From an uncultured Bryobacteraceae bacterium (GTDB taxonomy: Bacteria > Acidobacteriota > Terriglobia > Bryobacterales > Bryobacteraceae): 64,000 bases of DNA. The notes under the pieces were generated by a model that searched no databases, was not told where the DNA came from, and saw nothing but the letters and a program-made list of their open reading frames with translations. The stretch is from contig CAKZUE010000054.1 in the NCBI GenBank assembly GCA_937920635.1, positions 62,001-126,000 of the forward strand, in the 5' to 3' direction. Positions 40,740-49,986 of the stretch are shown here, one piece after another (position 1 is the first letter of the stretch; every line of letters starts with the position of its first letter). Both the position numbers and the translations under genes were made by a program.

Positions 40740-41459
40740 ATGCACTTTCTTCTCTTCCTCGCATGGACGCTGGTTCGCGTGATCCCGCTCGAAGGCGACA
40801 CCCATCACGTGCAGGGCATCGTGGTGGACGGGCAACGCCTATGGGTGACCAGCGTGGAGCGGGCGGCGCGCAAGGGGTGGCTGTTCGAATACGAACTGGA
40901 GACGGGCAAGCGGCTGCGGGCGGTCGAAGTGCAGCAGGGGGAGATGTACCACCCCGGCGGGTTTGATCATGACGAGGAGTCTCTGTGGATCCCCGTGGCG
41001 GAATACCGTCCGGACGGGCGAACCGTAATCCAGAGGCGCTCGAAAGAGACGCTGGAGGTGATCTCCGCCTTCGAGTCGGCGGACCATATCGGTGCGCTGG
41101 CGGTGTTGCCGGACGGGCTGCTGGCGGCGAACTGGGACGCGCGGCAGTTTCATCTGTACTCTCGGGAGGGGAAGCTGCTGAGGACGCGCGCGAATCCGCA
41201 CGGCGTGCGGTATCAGGACATCAAGCGGCGGTACGGTTCGATCGCCGCATCGGGGCTGCTGGGCAAAGGTGCAACGGCGCGAGCCGTGGTCGACTGGCTG
41301 GATCCTGACACGCTGGGGCTGCTGGGAAGAGAGACGCTGGGCCGCACGGACCGGGGCGTTCCTTACACGAACGAAGGCATGGATGTCCGCGACGGCCTGC
41401 TGTACCTGCTGCCCGAGGACGCGCCCTCGCGGCTGTTCGTGTTCCGGGGCGATTCCTGA
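40740..41459 (+). CDS. Exported beta-propeller-like protein (DUF6454 type)
   Basis: 239 residues. A short signal-like start (MHFLLFLAWTLVRVIPL) is followed by propeller-like strands: THHVQGIVVDGQRLWVTSVE, YHPGGFDHDEESLWIPVAEY, ESADHIGALAVLPDGLLAAN and YTNEGMDVRDGLLYLLPED. It resembles DUF6454 proteins as I remember them. No catalytic motif is seen. ATG 40740 follows a 30-nt gap from the divergent flavodoxin gene. Function unknown. Confidence 0.7.
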   Translation: MHFLLFLAWTLVRVIPLEGDTHHVQGIVVDGQRLWVTSVERAARKGWLFEYELETGKRLRAVEVQQGEMYHPGGFDHDEESLWIPVAEYRPDGRTVIQRRSKETLEVISAFESADHIGALAVLPDGLLAANWDARQFHLYSREGKLLRTRANPHGVRYQDIKRRYGSIAASGLLGKGATARAVVDWLDPDTLGLLGRETLGRTDRGVPYTNEGMDVRDGLLYLLPEDAPSRLFVFRGDS

Positions 41460-41517
41460 TCGACCGTCCGGGCAGCGGCTGGCGGCAGCCCGCGGGGCCT
41501 CAGGCGCGCACGCCCAC

Positions 41518-41523
41518 TACAAT
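41518..41523 (+). promoter_or_regulatory. TACAAT -10 box for metX
   Basis: TACAAT 17 nt before the metX ATG at 41541, implying a leader of about 10 nt. GGAGAG lies just after the box. No -35 consensus and no SAM riboswitch fits in the 81-nt gap. Confidence 0.45.
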
Positions 41524-41540
41524 GGAGAGTCAGGCGGCCC

Positions 41541-42656
41541 ATGATTACCGAGACAAGGCTGGTGCAGTTCGACTCGCTGGAGCTGGATTGCGGGGAGACG
41601 CTGCACGGCCTTCAGGTCGCCTACGAGACCTACGGGCGGCTGAATGAAGAGAAGAACAATGCGGTGCTGATCCTCCACGCGTTCACGGGGGACGCGCACG
41701 CGGCGGGCATCGATCACGAAGGCAAGACCGGGTGGTGGGACAACATGATCGGCCCCGGCAAGGGCTTCGACACGAACCGCTACTTCGTGATCTGCTCGAA
41801 CGTGCTGGGCGGTTGCCGGGGCACCACAGGCCCTTCGTCGATGGATCCACGCACGGGGCGCCGCTACGGGCTGCGATTTCCTGTGATCACGATCTCCGAC
41901 ATGGTGCGGCTTCAGAAGAAGCTCATCGACCATCTCGGGATTCCGCGCCTGCTGGCGGTGGCGGGCGGATCGATGGGCGGCATGCAGGCGCTGGAGTGGG
42001 CCGTTGCATATCCGGAGGCGGTGGAAGCGTGCATCCCGATCGCCGCCACGGCGCGGCACAGCGCGCAGCAGATCGCGTTCAACGAGACCGGGCGGCAGGC
42101 GATCATGATGGACCCGGATTTCCAGAACGGCGATTACCCGGACGACAAGCCTCCGGCGCGCGGGCTGGCGGTGGCGCGGATGATCGGCCACATCACCTAC
42201 ATGTCGGACGAGTCGATGCGCGAAAAGTTCGGGCGGCGGCTGCGGAACCGCGAGGCGTTCAGCTTCGGCTTCGACATCGACTTCGAGGTGGAGAGCTACC
42301 TGCGCTACCGCGGGCAGCAGTTCGTGGGGCGGTTCGACGCCAACTCGTATCTTTACATCACGAAGGCGATGGATTATTTCGACCTGACGCTCGGCTACCC
42401 GTCGCTGGCGGCGTCGCTGGAGCGCGCGACGGCGCGGTTTCTGGTCATCAGCTTCACTTCCGACTGGCTGTATCCTTCGTATCAGTCGCTGGAGATCGTC
42501 AACGCGCTGCGCAGCCGGAATCACGATGTCACATATTGCGAACTGACATCGAACTACGGCCATGATGCGTTTCTCGTCGACATTGCCGAGCAGACGGAGG
42601 TGATGCGCGGATTCCTGGACCGGTGCCAGCGGGACTTCCGGAGGCCGCAGCCATGA
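41541..42656 (+). CDS. metX: Homoserine O-acetyltransferase
   Basis: 371 residues, the normal length. It transfers acetyl from acetyl-CoA to homoserine, the first step toward methionine by direct sulfhydrylation. It is an alpha/beta hydrolase fold enzyme: [14 protein letters not shown] (88-100, oxyanion region), [13 protein letters not shown] (nucleophile Ser144), FTSDWLYP (Asp) and NYGHDAFLV (His). Some family members use succinyl-CoA; the sequence alone does not settle this. Its stop overlaps metW as ATGA, the common metXW arrangement. Confidence 0.95.
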   Translation: MITETRLVQFDSLELDCGETLHGLQVAYETYGRLNEEKNNAVLILHAFTGDAHAAGIDHEGKTGWWDNMIGPGKGFDTNRYFVICSNVLGGCRGTTGPSSMDPRTGRRYGLRFPVITISDMVRLQKKLIDHLGIPRLLAVAGGSMGGMQALEWAVAYPEAVEACIPIAATARHSAQQIAFNETGRQAIMMDPDFQNGDYPDDKPPARGLAVARMIGHITYMSDESMREKFGRRLRNREAFSFGFDIDFEVESYLRYRGQQFVGRFDANSYLYITKAMDYFDLTLGYPSLAASLERATARFLVISFTSDWLYPSYQSLEIVNALRSRNHDVTYCELTSNYGHDAFLVDIAEQTEVMRGFLDRCQRDFRRPQP

Positions 42657-43252
42657 AGGTCCGCGACGTGCTGGGGCGCGGCGACTATGCGTTGATCAGC
42701 GAGCTGATTCCAGAGGGGGCGCGGGTGCTCGATCTGGGCTGCGGGGACGGAGCGCTGCTGGCGTGGCTGCGGGAGAACAAGCGGATCGAAGGACGGGGCA
42801 TCGAGGTGAAGCCTGAGCTGGCGCAGCGGGCGGCGTCGCGGGGCGTGCCTGTGTATCAAGGGGATCTGGAATCGAGCCTGAGCGAGTATCCCGAAGGCGC
42901 CTTCGATATCGTGATCCTGAGCCAGACGTTGCAGGAGCTGCGGCGGCCGCTGGAGGTGGTGGAGCAGATGCTGCGGATCGGGAAGCACGCGATCGTGGCG
43001 TTTCCGAACTTCGGCCACTGGCGCGTGCGCCTCCACCACCTGCTCAGCGGGCGCGCCCCGCGGACGGCGCTGTTTCCTCACTCGTGGCACAGCTCGCCAA
43101 ACATTCATTTCCTCACGGTGCTGGACTTCGAGGAGACGGTCCAGGAGAAGGGCTGGCGCGTCGAGAGCCGGCTGTTCCTCTCCGGGCACGCGCAGATCCG
43201 TTTTGCGCCGAACTGGCGAGCGGAGATCGCCGTGTATCTGCTGAGGCGATGA
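42653..43252 (+). CDS. metW: MetW, methionine biosynthesis methyltransferase-like protein
   Basis: 199 residues. A class I methyltransferase fold with the SAM loop [15 protein letters not shown] (about 25-39) and the MetW-specific blocks [20 protein letters not shown] and [14 protein letters not shown]. MetW works with MetX and is reported to be needed for full acyltransferase function in several bacteria; its own methylation target is uncertain. ATG 42653 overlaps the metX stop by 4 nt. Confidence 0.94.
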   Translation: MKVRDVLGRGDYALISELIPEGARVLDLGCGDGALLAWLRENKRIEGRGIEVKPELAQRAASRGVPVYQGDLESSLSEYPEGAFDIVILSQTLQELRRPLEVVEQMLRIGKHAIVAFPNFGHWRVRLHHLLSGRAPRTALFPHSWHSSPNIHFLTVLDFEETVQEKGWRVESRLFLSGHAQIRFAPNWRAEIAVYLLRR

Positions 43253-43284
43253 GCACAGCCTGCGAGGCGGGCGCCAGACCGTTG

Positions 43285-43290
43285 TAGCAT
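43285..43290 (+). promoter_or_regulatory. Possible -10 box next to the glgX start
   Basis: TAGCAT 6 nt before ATG 43297, the same spacing as the TACAAT boxes elsewhere in the window; a leaderless glgX transcript is possible. The match is weak. Confidence 0.35.
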
Positions 43291-43296
43291 GGCGCC

Positions 43297-45291
43297 ATGG
43301 CCGGCTTTTTGTGCGTGGACCGCGGCGTGGCTCTTCCGCTGGGCGCGACGCCGCTCGGGGAAGGCGTCAACTTCGCGGTGTTCAGCAAGCACGCGACGCA
43401 CGCGTGGCTGAGCCTGTTCCGCCCCGGCAGGAAGCTGCCTTTCCATGAAATCCCGCTGGACGCAGGCGCCAACCGCACGGGGCACATCTGGCACGTCTGG
43501 ATCAGCGGACTGCCCCGCGATGTGCTGTACGCGTGGCGGATGGACATGCGCCCGAATCCGAACCCCGCCATTCACCGCTTCGATCCGTCCGTGTATCTCC
43601 TCGATCCTTACGCGAAGGTGCTGGCGGGCGGCGAAGAGTGGGGCGTCAGCTCGCGGCGGGTCTGCGGCATGCCGCTCGAGCGCTTCGACTGGCTGGGCGA
43701 CCAGCCGCTGAACACGCCGCTGGCCGAATCCGTGATTTACGAACTGCACGTGCGGGCGTTCACACGCCATCCCTCGTCGGGAGTGAGCGCGCCGGGCACC
43801 TACCTGGGCTTGACGGAGAAGATCCCGTATCTGAAAGAACTCGGCATTACGGCCGTGGAACTGATGCCGGTGTACGAGTTTGAAGAGGCCGATACGGACC
43901 GCTTCAACCCGCTCACCGGCGAACGGCTGTTCAACCTGTGGGGCTACCACCCGATCGGCTTCTTCGCGCCGAATTCCTCTTATGGGTCGCGCGCGGAACC
44001 CGGCGCGGCGGTGACTGAATTCAAGCAGATGGTGCGGGCGTTCCACGACGCGGGGATCGAAGTGATCCTCGATGTGGTTTTCAACCATACCGCGGAAGGC
44101 GACGAGCGCGGGCCGACACTGTCCTTCCGGGGCCTGGACAATTCCGTCTATTACCTGCTCGACGCCAACGGGCGGTATCTGAATTTTTCCGGATGCGGCA
44201 ACACGCTGAACTGCAATCATCCGGTGGTGCGCTCGCTGATCAACGACTGTCTTCATTACTGGGTGATGGAGATGCACGTGGATGGCTTCCGCTTCGATCT
44301 GGCGAGCATTCTCGGCCGCGGCAAGACGGGCGAGCCGCTGCCCGATCCGCCGCTGCTGGAGCGGCTGGCCTACGATCCGGTGCTGGCCAACACGAAGCTG
44401 ATCGCCGAGGCGTGGGACGCGGCTGGGCTGTATCAGGTGGGCACGTTTCCGGCATGGGGCCGGTGGGCGGAGTGGAACGGGCGCTACCGCGACGACGTCC
44501 GGCGCTTTGTGCGCAGCGACGCGGGGCTCGTGCCGGTAGTAGCGGAGCGGCTGAAGGGCAGTCCTGATCTCTACGCGCGCAGCGGGCGGCAGGCGCAGCA
44601 CAGCATCAACTTCGTCACCTGCCACGACGGCTTCACGCTGGCCGATCTGGTGAGCTACAACCAGAAACACAACGAAGCCAACGGCGAGGACAACCGCGAC
44701 GGCGCGGATGAGAATTTCAGTTGGAATTGCGGCGCGGAAGGGCCGACAGACGATCCGGAGATTCTGGCCCTGCGGCAGCGGCAGATGCGGAACTTCCTGA
44801 TCCTGCTGTTCGCGAGCGGCGGCGTGCCGATGCTGTTGGCAGGCGACGAGTTCGGCCGGACGCAGCAGGGCAATAACAACGCTTACTGCCAGGACAACGA
44901 AATCGGGTGGGTGGACTGGCGGCTCAAAGAGACCAACCGCGGGCTGCTCGAGTTTGTGCGTTCTCTGATTGCGTTCCGGAGAGACCACGGACTGTTCGCG
45001 CACATCGACTGGGAACCCATGCCGGGAGCCGAGCAGACGGAGATCCGTTTTCACGGCGTGCGGCTGCACCAGCCAGACTGGAGCTTCGATTCGCGCTCGC
45101 TGGCGATGGAGGCGCGGTGGCGCGGGGAACACATTTTTCTGATCGCCAATGCCTATTGGGAGCCGCTGGAGTTCGAATTGCCAGCCGGCGCGGCGTGGAA
45201 GGCGGCGTTCTATTCCGGCGGCACGGTTCCGCCCACCGGCAGCACGGTGAAAGTGGAGGCGCGCTCCACACTGCTGCTGGCGGCGGAATGA
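43297..45291 (+). CDS. glgX: Glycogen debranching enzyme (GlgX/TreX type)
   Basis: 664 residues. An N-terminal CBM48 (GEGVNFAVFSKHATHAWLSL) precedes a GH13 catalytic barrel: DVVFNHTAEG (region I), GFRFDLASIL (Asp nucleophile), LIAEAWDAAG (Glu acid/base) and NFVTCHDGFTL (Asp). The block EANGEDNRDGADENFSWNCG is typical of GlgX/TreX isoamylases. A C-terminal beta domain ends the protein. It removes alpha-1,6 branches during glycogen breakdown in the cytoplasm. It is monocistronic; no other glycogen genes are in the window. Confidence 0.94.
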   Translation: MAGFLCVDRGVALPLGATPLGEGVNFAVFSKHATHAWLSLFRPGRKLPFHEIPLDAGANRTGHIWHVWISGLPRDVLYAWRMDMRPNPNPAIHRFDPSVYLLDPYAKVLAGGEEWGVSSRRVCGMPLERFDWLGDQPLNTPLAESVIYELHVRAFTRHPSSGVSAPGTYLGLTEKIPYLKELGITAVELMPVYEFEEADTDRFNPLTGERLFNLWGYHPIGFFAPNSSYGSRAEPGAAVTEFKQMVRAFHDAGIEVILDVVFNHTAEGDERGPTLSFRGLDNSVYYLLDANGRYLNFSGCGNTLNCNHPVVRSLINDCLHYWVMEMHVDGFRFDLASILGRGKTGEPLPDPPLLERLAYDPVLANTKLIAEAWDAAGLYQVGTFPAWGRWAEWNGRYRDDVRRFVRSDAGLVPVVAERLKGSPDLYARSGRQAQHSINFVTCHDGFTLADLVSYNQKHNEANGEDNRDGADENFSWNCGAEGPTDDPEILALRQRQMRNFLILLFASGGVPMLLAGDEFGRTQQGNNNAYCQDNEIGWVDWRLKETNRGLLEFVRSLIAFRRDHGLFAHIDWEPMPGAEQTEIRFHGVRLHQPDWSFDSRSLAMEARWRGEHIFLIANAYWEPLEFELPAGAAWKAAFYSGGTVPPTGSTVKVEARSTLLLAAE

Positions 45292-45342
45292 AGCCATCTG
45301 CCGGATTCAGGCTGGCGCCGCGGCTGCGGGGCGAGGCGGTGT

Positions 45343-46701
45343 TCAGCCGGTCTTTTTCACGGGCCAGAACTCGCTTTCCGTCCTGGCCTCGCGCATGAGG
45401 CGGCTGATTTCGCGCACGATGGCGGGCTGCTGGGACGCGAGATTGCGGGATTCATGCAGATCCTCGTCGAGGTTGTAGAGTTCGATGGGACCGTCCAGCC
45501 CCTTGCGAATGCCTTTCCATGAGCCCATGCGGACGGCCTGCGAGAAGCCGCCTTCGTGGAATTCCCAATAGAAATAGTCGTGGGGCTTCTGCGGCTGGCC
45601 GAGCAGCGCGGGCACGATGGAGATGCCGTCGAGACCGGAGGGGACAGGGGCGCCGGCGAGTTCGGCGAAGGTGGGCAGGACGTCCCAGAAGGCCCAGGGG
45701 AAGTCGACGGTCTGGCCGGCGCGGATGCGGGCGGGCCAGCGGGCGATGGCGGGCACGCGGATGCCGCCTTCGGTGAGATCGCGCTTGATGCCGCGCAGGG
45801 GGCCGGAGGATTCGAAGAACGCGGGGCTGTGGCCGCCCTCTTTGTGCGGGCCGTTGTCGGAAGTGAAGACAACCAGCGTGTTGTCGTCGAGGCCCCTGCT
45901 TTTCAGGGCGGCGAAGAGGCGGCCGATGTCGGCATCCATGCGGGTGATCATGGCGGCGAAGCCTTTCTCCGGTTGCGGCCAGGGCCTGTTGGCGTAAGGC
46001 CCGTAGGAGGGCGCTTCCATGCCGTCGCCGGAGTCGCGGCCCATCTCGTTGTTGGCGTGGGGCACGGTGTAGGCGAGATGGAGGAAAAACGGATTGGATA
46101 AATTCTGTTTTTCGATGAATTGCAGGGCGCGCTGCGTGAAGAGGTCCGAGGCGTAGTCTTTGCGCTGGAGGCCCATGTTGCCGCGGCACAGATACGCGGT
46201 CTCGCCGTCGAGCAGGTGCTCGGGGTAGTAGTTGTGCGCGTGCAGTTGCGAGAAAAAGCCGAACCACTCGTCGAAGCCTTTGCGCGTGGGGTAGCCGGTG
46301 GAGCCAAGCTCGCCGAGGCTCCACTTGCCGAACAGGGCGGTGCGGTAGCCGGCGTTTTTCAGGATCTCGGTGAAGGTGAGGTCTTCCGGCCGCAGGGGCA
46401 GGTCTGGCGAACGGTTGCCGCGGGTGCGGGCGTGGCCGGTGTGCAGTCCGGTCATGAGAGAGCAGCGGGAGGGGGCGCAGACGGTGGAGCCGGCGTAGGC
46501 GGAGGTGAAGCGGATGCCTTCGGCGGCCATGCGGTCGAGGTTCGGGGTGTGGATGCGGGTCTGGCCGTAGCAGCCGAGATCGCCGTAGCCAAGGTCGTCG
46601 GCGAGGATCAGGATGATGTTGGGCCGGCGGGCGGCGGCGGGCTGCCCGAACGGCGCGGCAACGGCAGCCGCGGAGGCGAGAAACTGTCTTCGATTTACCA
46701 T
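45343..46701 (-). CDS. Exported sulfatase (S1 family)
   Basis: 452 residues. A twin-arginine signal, VNRRQFLASAAAVAAPF, precedes NIILILADDLGYGDLGCYG (metal Asp pair) and the sulfatase signature CAPSRCSLMTG. The Cys in CxPSR would be converted to formylglycine. KWSLGELG, VVFTSDNGPHKEGG (Asp-Asn metal ligands) and the C-terminal LYNLDEDLHESRNLA complete an arylsulfatase A-type protein. The natural substrate is probably a sulfated polysaccharide. No maturase gene is adjacent. ATG 46701 is preferred to ATG 46713 for the signal; either overlaps the end of the upstream deacetylase gene. Confidence 0.9.
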   Translation of the reverse strand: MVNRRQFLASAAAVAAPFGQPAAARRPNIILILADDLGYGDLGCYGQTRIHTPNLDRMAAEGIRFTSAYAGSTVCAPSRCSLMTGLHTGHARTRGNRSPDLPLRPEDLTFTEILKNAGYRTALFGKWSLGELGSTGYPTRKGFDEWFGFFSQLHAHNYYPEHLLDGETAYLCRGNMGLQRKDYASDLFTQRALQFIEKQNLSNPFFLHLAYTVPHANNEMGRDSGDGMEAPSYGPYANRPWPQPEKGFAAMITRMDADIGRLFAALKSRGLDDNTLVVFTSDNGPHKEGGHSPAFFESSGPLRGIKRDLTEGGIRVPAIARWPARIRAGQTVDFPWAFWDVLPTFAELAGAPVPSGLDGISIVPALLGQPQKPHDYFYWEFHEGGFSQAVRMGSWKGIRKGLDGPIELYNLDEDLHESRNLASQQPAIVREISRLMREARTESEFWPVKKTG

Positions 46702-47618
46702 CGGCGCGCCCATTCCTTCATGCTTTCGTTCAATGCCATCACGGTTTGCACGTGCAAGTCTACCGTATCGCTGGTGGAACGGGCATAGCCTCCGGCGAGC
46801 GTGACGGCAACGGGAACGTGCTTGCGGAGGGCGAGGCTGAACACGAGGCGGTCGCGCTCGTAGAGGCCTTCTTTGCTGAGGGAGAGTCCGCCGAGCTGGT
46901 CGTCCTGGTAGGGATCGACTCCGGCGACGTAGAAGAGAATGTCGGGACGAAATCCCAGAACGGCTGCCTCGCAGGCGGGGCGGAGGCGGGCGAGGTAGTC
47001 GGCGTCGCCCGCGCCGTCCTCGAGATGGATGTCGATGGTGGAGGGCGGCTTCACCGCCGGGTAGTTGTTGAAGTGGTGGATGGAGAGCGTGAAGACATCC
47101 GGATCGGCGCCGAAGATCCCGGCGGTGCCGTTGCCGTGGTGCACGTCGACGTCGACGATCAGGGCCTTCTTTACCAGGCCTTCCTTCTGGAGAACGCGGA
47201 CGGCGACTGCCACGTCGTGCACGGCGCAGAAGCCCTCGCCGTGATCGGGAAAGGCATGGTGGAAGCCGCCGCCGATGTTGAAGCCGGCGCCGTCGGCCAG
47301 GGCGCGGCGCGCGGCGAGAATGGTGCCGCCGGCGGCGAGGAAGACGCCTTCCACCATGCGCCGCGAGTAAGGGATCTCGAGCTTGAGCACCTCCTGATAG
47401 CTGAGCCTGCCGCGCTCGAGCTTCCGGATCCAGTCTTCGGTGTGGACGAGCAGCAACTGGTCGCGCGAGGCGGGCTGCGGTTCCAGAAAATCCTCTTCGC
47501 CGGCGATTCCGCGCTCGAGCAATTGCTGGCGCACCAGGCGGTACTTTTGCGCGGGGAAGACATGGGCGCCGAGATGCAGATCGTACCGTTCGTGGTAGAC
47601 CAGTTTGAACGGCAGCAC
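46695..47618 (-). CDS. acuC: Histone deacetylase family protein (AcuC-like)
   Basis: 307 residues. Zn-dependent deacetylase signatures are GGGFHHAFPDHGEGFCAVHD (catalytic His pair), LIVDVDVHHGNGTAGIF (Asp and His zinc ligands) and AGVDPYQDDQLGGLSL (second Asp ligand). In bacteria AcuC removes acetyl groups from lysines, for example on acetyl-CoA synthetase. It lies 9 nt downstream of pta, which makes acetyl phosphate, the main non-enzymatic acetyl donor. The pair may therefore set and reset protein acetylation; that link is an inference. Polyamine deacetylase activity is an alternative. Confidence 0.87.
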   Translation of the reverse strand: MLPFKLVYHERYDLHLGAHVFPAQKYRLVRQQLLERGIAGEEDFLEPQPASRDQLLLVHTEDWIRKLERGRLSYQEVLKLEIPYSRRMVEGVFLAAGGTILAARRALADGAGFNIGGGFHHAFPDHGEGFCAVHDVAVAVRVLQKEGLVKKALIVDVDVHHGNGTAGIFGADPDVFTLSIHHFNNYPAVKPPSTIDIHLEDGAGDADYLARLRPACEAAVLGFRPDILFYVAGVDPYQDDQLGGLSLSKEGLYERDRLVFSLALRKHVPVAVTLAGGYARSTSDTVDLHVQTVMALNESMKEWARRW

Positions 47619-47627
47619 CGGCGTACC

Positions 47628-48623
47628 CTAATCGCCCGCCTGGAGAGCGGTGAGGATGGCGAGGCGGTAGATGTCTTCGGCCGAGCAGCCGCGGGAGAGA
47701 TCGTTGGCGGGCCTGGCGAAGCCCTGAAACAGCGGCCCGGTGCAGACAGCGCCGCCGAGGCGCTCGACGAGTTTAACGCCGATGTTGGCGCTGCCGACGT
47801 CGGGGAAGATGAGGGTGTTCGCCTTGCCGGCGACAGTGGATCCGGGGGCCTTGGAGCGGCCGACGCTTTCCACCAGCGCGGCGTCGGCCTGGAGTTCGCC
47901 ATCGACGTGCAGCTCCGGGCGGCGGGCTTCGACGATGCGGCGGGCTTCAATGACTTTGGACGCGAGCGGGTGTTTGGCCGAACCTTTGGTGGAGAACGAC
48001 AGCAGAGCGACCGCGGGTTCGACGCCCATGACGCTGCGGACGGTGTCGGCGGTGGCGATGGCGATGTCGGCCAGTTGCGACGGCGTAGGGTCGATGACGA
48101 GGGCGGGGTCGGCCATGGCCAGGACGCCGCCGGCGCCGCATGGCTCGGCGTGAGTGCAGACGATCATGACGCCTGAGGCGGTCTTGATGTCCGGGCGCAT
48201 GCCGATGGTGCGGTGGGCGGCGCGGAAGGTGTCGGCGGTGGTGGTGGCGGCGCCGCCGACGAAGCCGTCGGCATCGCCGGAGGCGACCATGAGTCCGGCG
48301 AAGACGAGAGGATCGAGGGCCATGCGGCGGGCCTCCATCTCGGTGACGCCGCGGGCGCGGCGCTTCTCGTGGAGGAGGCGGGCATAGTCGTTGAGCTTCG
48401 GGTTGTTTTCCGGCTGTTCGACGACGACACAGGAGGCGACCTGGCCGGAAGGACGCCCCATGAGAATGGGGATGGCGAGCTCCTCGGTGCAGAGGCGGTT
48501 GGCGGCGGCGATGACGCGCGGGTCTTCGCCTTCGGGGAAGGCGATCCTCTTTTTCCTGATCTGCCGCCTCAGGCGCTCCTTCTGCTCGTCGAAGAAGCGG
48601 CGGGCGGATTCGGGCTGCTGCAT
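47628..48623 (-). CDS. pta: Phosphate acetyltransferase
   Basis: 331 residues, the compact catalytic form without the N-terminal regulatory domains of E. coli Pta. Motifs are [46 protein letters not shown] and [24 protein letters not shown] (positions about 275-298). It interconverts acetyl-CoA and acetyl phosphate. ATG 48623 has GGGAGG right upstream and TAGAAT at 48633-48638. No acetate kinase gene is adjacent; the next gene is an AcuC-like deacetylase. Confidence 0.93.
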   Translation of the reverse strand: MQQPESARRFFDEQKERLRRQIRKKRIAFPEGEDPRVIAAANRLCTEELAIPILMGRPSGQVASCVVVEQPENNPKLNDYARLLHEKRRARGVTEMEARRMALDPLVFAGLMVASGDADGFVGGAATTTADTFRAAHRTIGMRPDIKTASGVMIVCTHAEPCGAGGVLAMADPALVIDPTPSQLADIAIATADTVRSVMGVEPAVALLSFSTKGSAKHPLASKVIEARRIVEARRPELHVDGELQADAALVESVGRSKAPGSTVAGKANTLIFPDVGSANIGVKLVERLGGAVCTGPLFQGFARPANDLSRGCSAEDIYRLAILTALQAGD

Positions 48624-48660
48624 GAACCTCCCATTCTAGCGCCGCAGCGTGAGACGGCGA

Positions 48661-48689
48661 TTCACGGCCGCGGCGGCCGGGTCTACAAT
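48661..48689 (+). promoter_or_regulatory. Promoter of mdh
   Basis: TTCACG (48661-48666), a 17-nt spacer, then TACAAT (48684-48689). The spacing is ideal and both hexamers are near consensus. It precedes mdh by about 73 nt and follows the divergent pta start by 38 nt. Confidence 0.6.
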
Positions 48690-48761
48690 CGAAGAGGATT
48701 GTCCGCCAGGCGGCGGGCTTGCCGCAATCTCGTTCAAGTTCTCAAAAGGAAGGGTCCTGAT

Positions 48762-49700
48762 ATGCGGAAAAAAGTCACGGTAGTGGGCGGCGGTAACGTG
48801 GGCGCGAATTGCGCGCTGCGGATCGCCGGCAAAGAGCTGGCCGATGTGGTTCTGGTCGATATTGTCGAGGGCATGCCGCAGGGCAAGGCGCTGGACATCC
48901 TCCAATCCGGGCCGGTGGAAGGTTACGACGTCATGGTCACCGGCTCGAATGATTACGGGCCAACGGAGAATTCAGACATCGTCATCATCACCGCGGGCTT
49001 CCCGCGCAAGCCCGGCATGAGCCGCGACGACCTGTTGATGGCCAATTACGAGATCGTGAAGAAGGCCACGGAAGAGGCCGTCCGGTATTCGCCCAACGCA
49101 TTTCTGATTCTTGTCACGAATCCGCTGGACGCCATGTGCTGGGTGGCGTACCAGGTATCGAAATTCAGCCGCAACCGGGTGATGGGGATGGCGGGGGTGC
49201 TGGACACGGCGCGCTACCGGACGTTCCTGGCGATGGAGCTGGGCGTTTCCGTGGAGAGCATCTCGGCGCTGGTGATGGGCGGGCACGGCGACACGATGGT
49301 GCCGCTGCCGCGGCTGACGACGGTGGGCGGAATTCCGCTGCCGGAGCTGCTGCCGAAGGAAAGGATCGACGCGATCGTGCAGCGGACACGGGACGGCGGC
49401 GCCGAGATCGTGAAGCTGCTGAAGACCGGAAGCGCCTATTACGCGCCTTCGGCGGCGGCGGTGGAGATGGCGGAGTCGATCCTGAAAGACAAGAAGAAAG
49501 TGCTGCCGTGCGCGGCGTATCTGGAAGGCGAGTACGGGCTGAACGGCCTTTTCGTGGGCGTGCCGGTGAAGATCGGCGCCAACGGCATCGAGAAGGTGTA
49601 CGAGCTGACGCTGAACGAAGAAGAACGGGCGCAGCTCCAGAAGAGCGCCGACGCGGTGAAAGAGCTGATCGGCGTGTTGAAGGAAAAGGCGGGACTCTGA
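48762..49700 (+). CDS. mdh: Malate dehydrogenase (LDH-like type)
   Basis: 312 residues. The Rossmann loop is [18 protein letters not shown] (5-22), the NAD-selecting acid is in VVLVDIVEG, and the substrate residues lie in [23 protein letters not shown] and the catalytic [12 protein letters not shown] (His). Arginines at the substrate loop indicate malate/oxaloacetate rather than lactate. It catalyses the last TCA step in the cytoplasm. ATG 48762 has AAAGGAAGG about 8 nt upstream, and the promoter is visible; the upstream in-frame extension over pta is rejected. Confidence 0.95.
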   Translation: MRKKVTVVGGGNVGANCALRIAGKELADVVLVDIVEGMPQGKALDILQSGPVEGYDVMVTGSNDYGPTENSDIVIITAGFPRKPGMSRDDLLMANYEIVKKATEEAVRYSPNAFLILVTNPLDAMCWVAYQVSKFSRNRVMGMAGVLDTARYRTFLAMELGVSVESISALVMGGHGDTMVPLPRLTTVGGIPLPELLPKERIDAIVQRTRDGGAEIVKLLKTGSAYYAPSAAAVEMAESILKDKKKVLPCAAYLEGEYGLNGLFVGVPVKIGANGIEKVYELTLNEEERAQLQKSADAVKELIGVLKEKAGL

Positions 49701-49788
49701 CGGGCGTTGAGGCGGGAGGCGCGGGCGCTTTCACGTGCGTCCGCGCCCCGGCAGCGGGCTGGGGGCGATGCGGACCGGGCCTTCGCGT

Positions 49789-49794
49789 TACAAT
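49789..49794 (+). promoter_or_regulatory. -10 box upstream of a 36-codon ORF
   Basis: TACAAT 24 nt before the GTG at 49819; no good -35 is visible. It is the main reason to take the small ORF seriously. Confidence 0.4.
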
Positions 49795-49818
49795 ACAGAC
49801 TCGCGCAGAGGTGGCGCC

Positions 49819-49929
49819 GTGGACGAGCAGACCATCCGGATCGCCAGCGGAGTACTGGCGGCGGTGTGTTTCCTGCTGCTCCTGCGGCGGCGCGCCCGGC
49901 GCAAGTCGAAACATCATCCGGAGCCCTGA
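49819..49929 (+). CDS. Putative 36-residue single-span membrane peptide
   Basis: GTG start, acidic N-terminus (DEQTIRI), a hydrophobic helix SGVLAAVCFLLLL, then a strongly basic tail RRRARRKSKHHPEP. This follows the positive-inside rule for an N-out single-span peptide. A TACAAT box lies 24 nt upstream and AGAGG about 7 nt upstream. I do not recognise a family. It could be chance; the composition differs from the Arg/Pro-rich random frames nearby because of the clean helix. Confidence 0.4.
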   Translation: MDEQTIRIASGVLAAVCFLLLLRRRARRKSKHHPEP

Positions 49930-49986
49930 ACCGCCCCGCTTCGGGAGCGGCCGGAGACGGCCGCCCGGAGCGCCAGGCGCAGCCCT

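Noticed and set aside
41460-41540. SAM riboswitch upstream of metX
   Set aside because: The 81-nt gap contains a probable -10 box close to the start codon and no recognisable SAM-II or SAM-I core.
43105-45297. Minus-strand 730-codon open frame
   Set aside because: Antisense to glgX, whose GH13 motifs are complete; the opposite frame has no domain.
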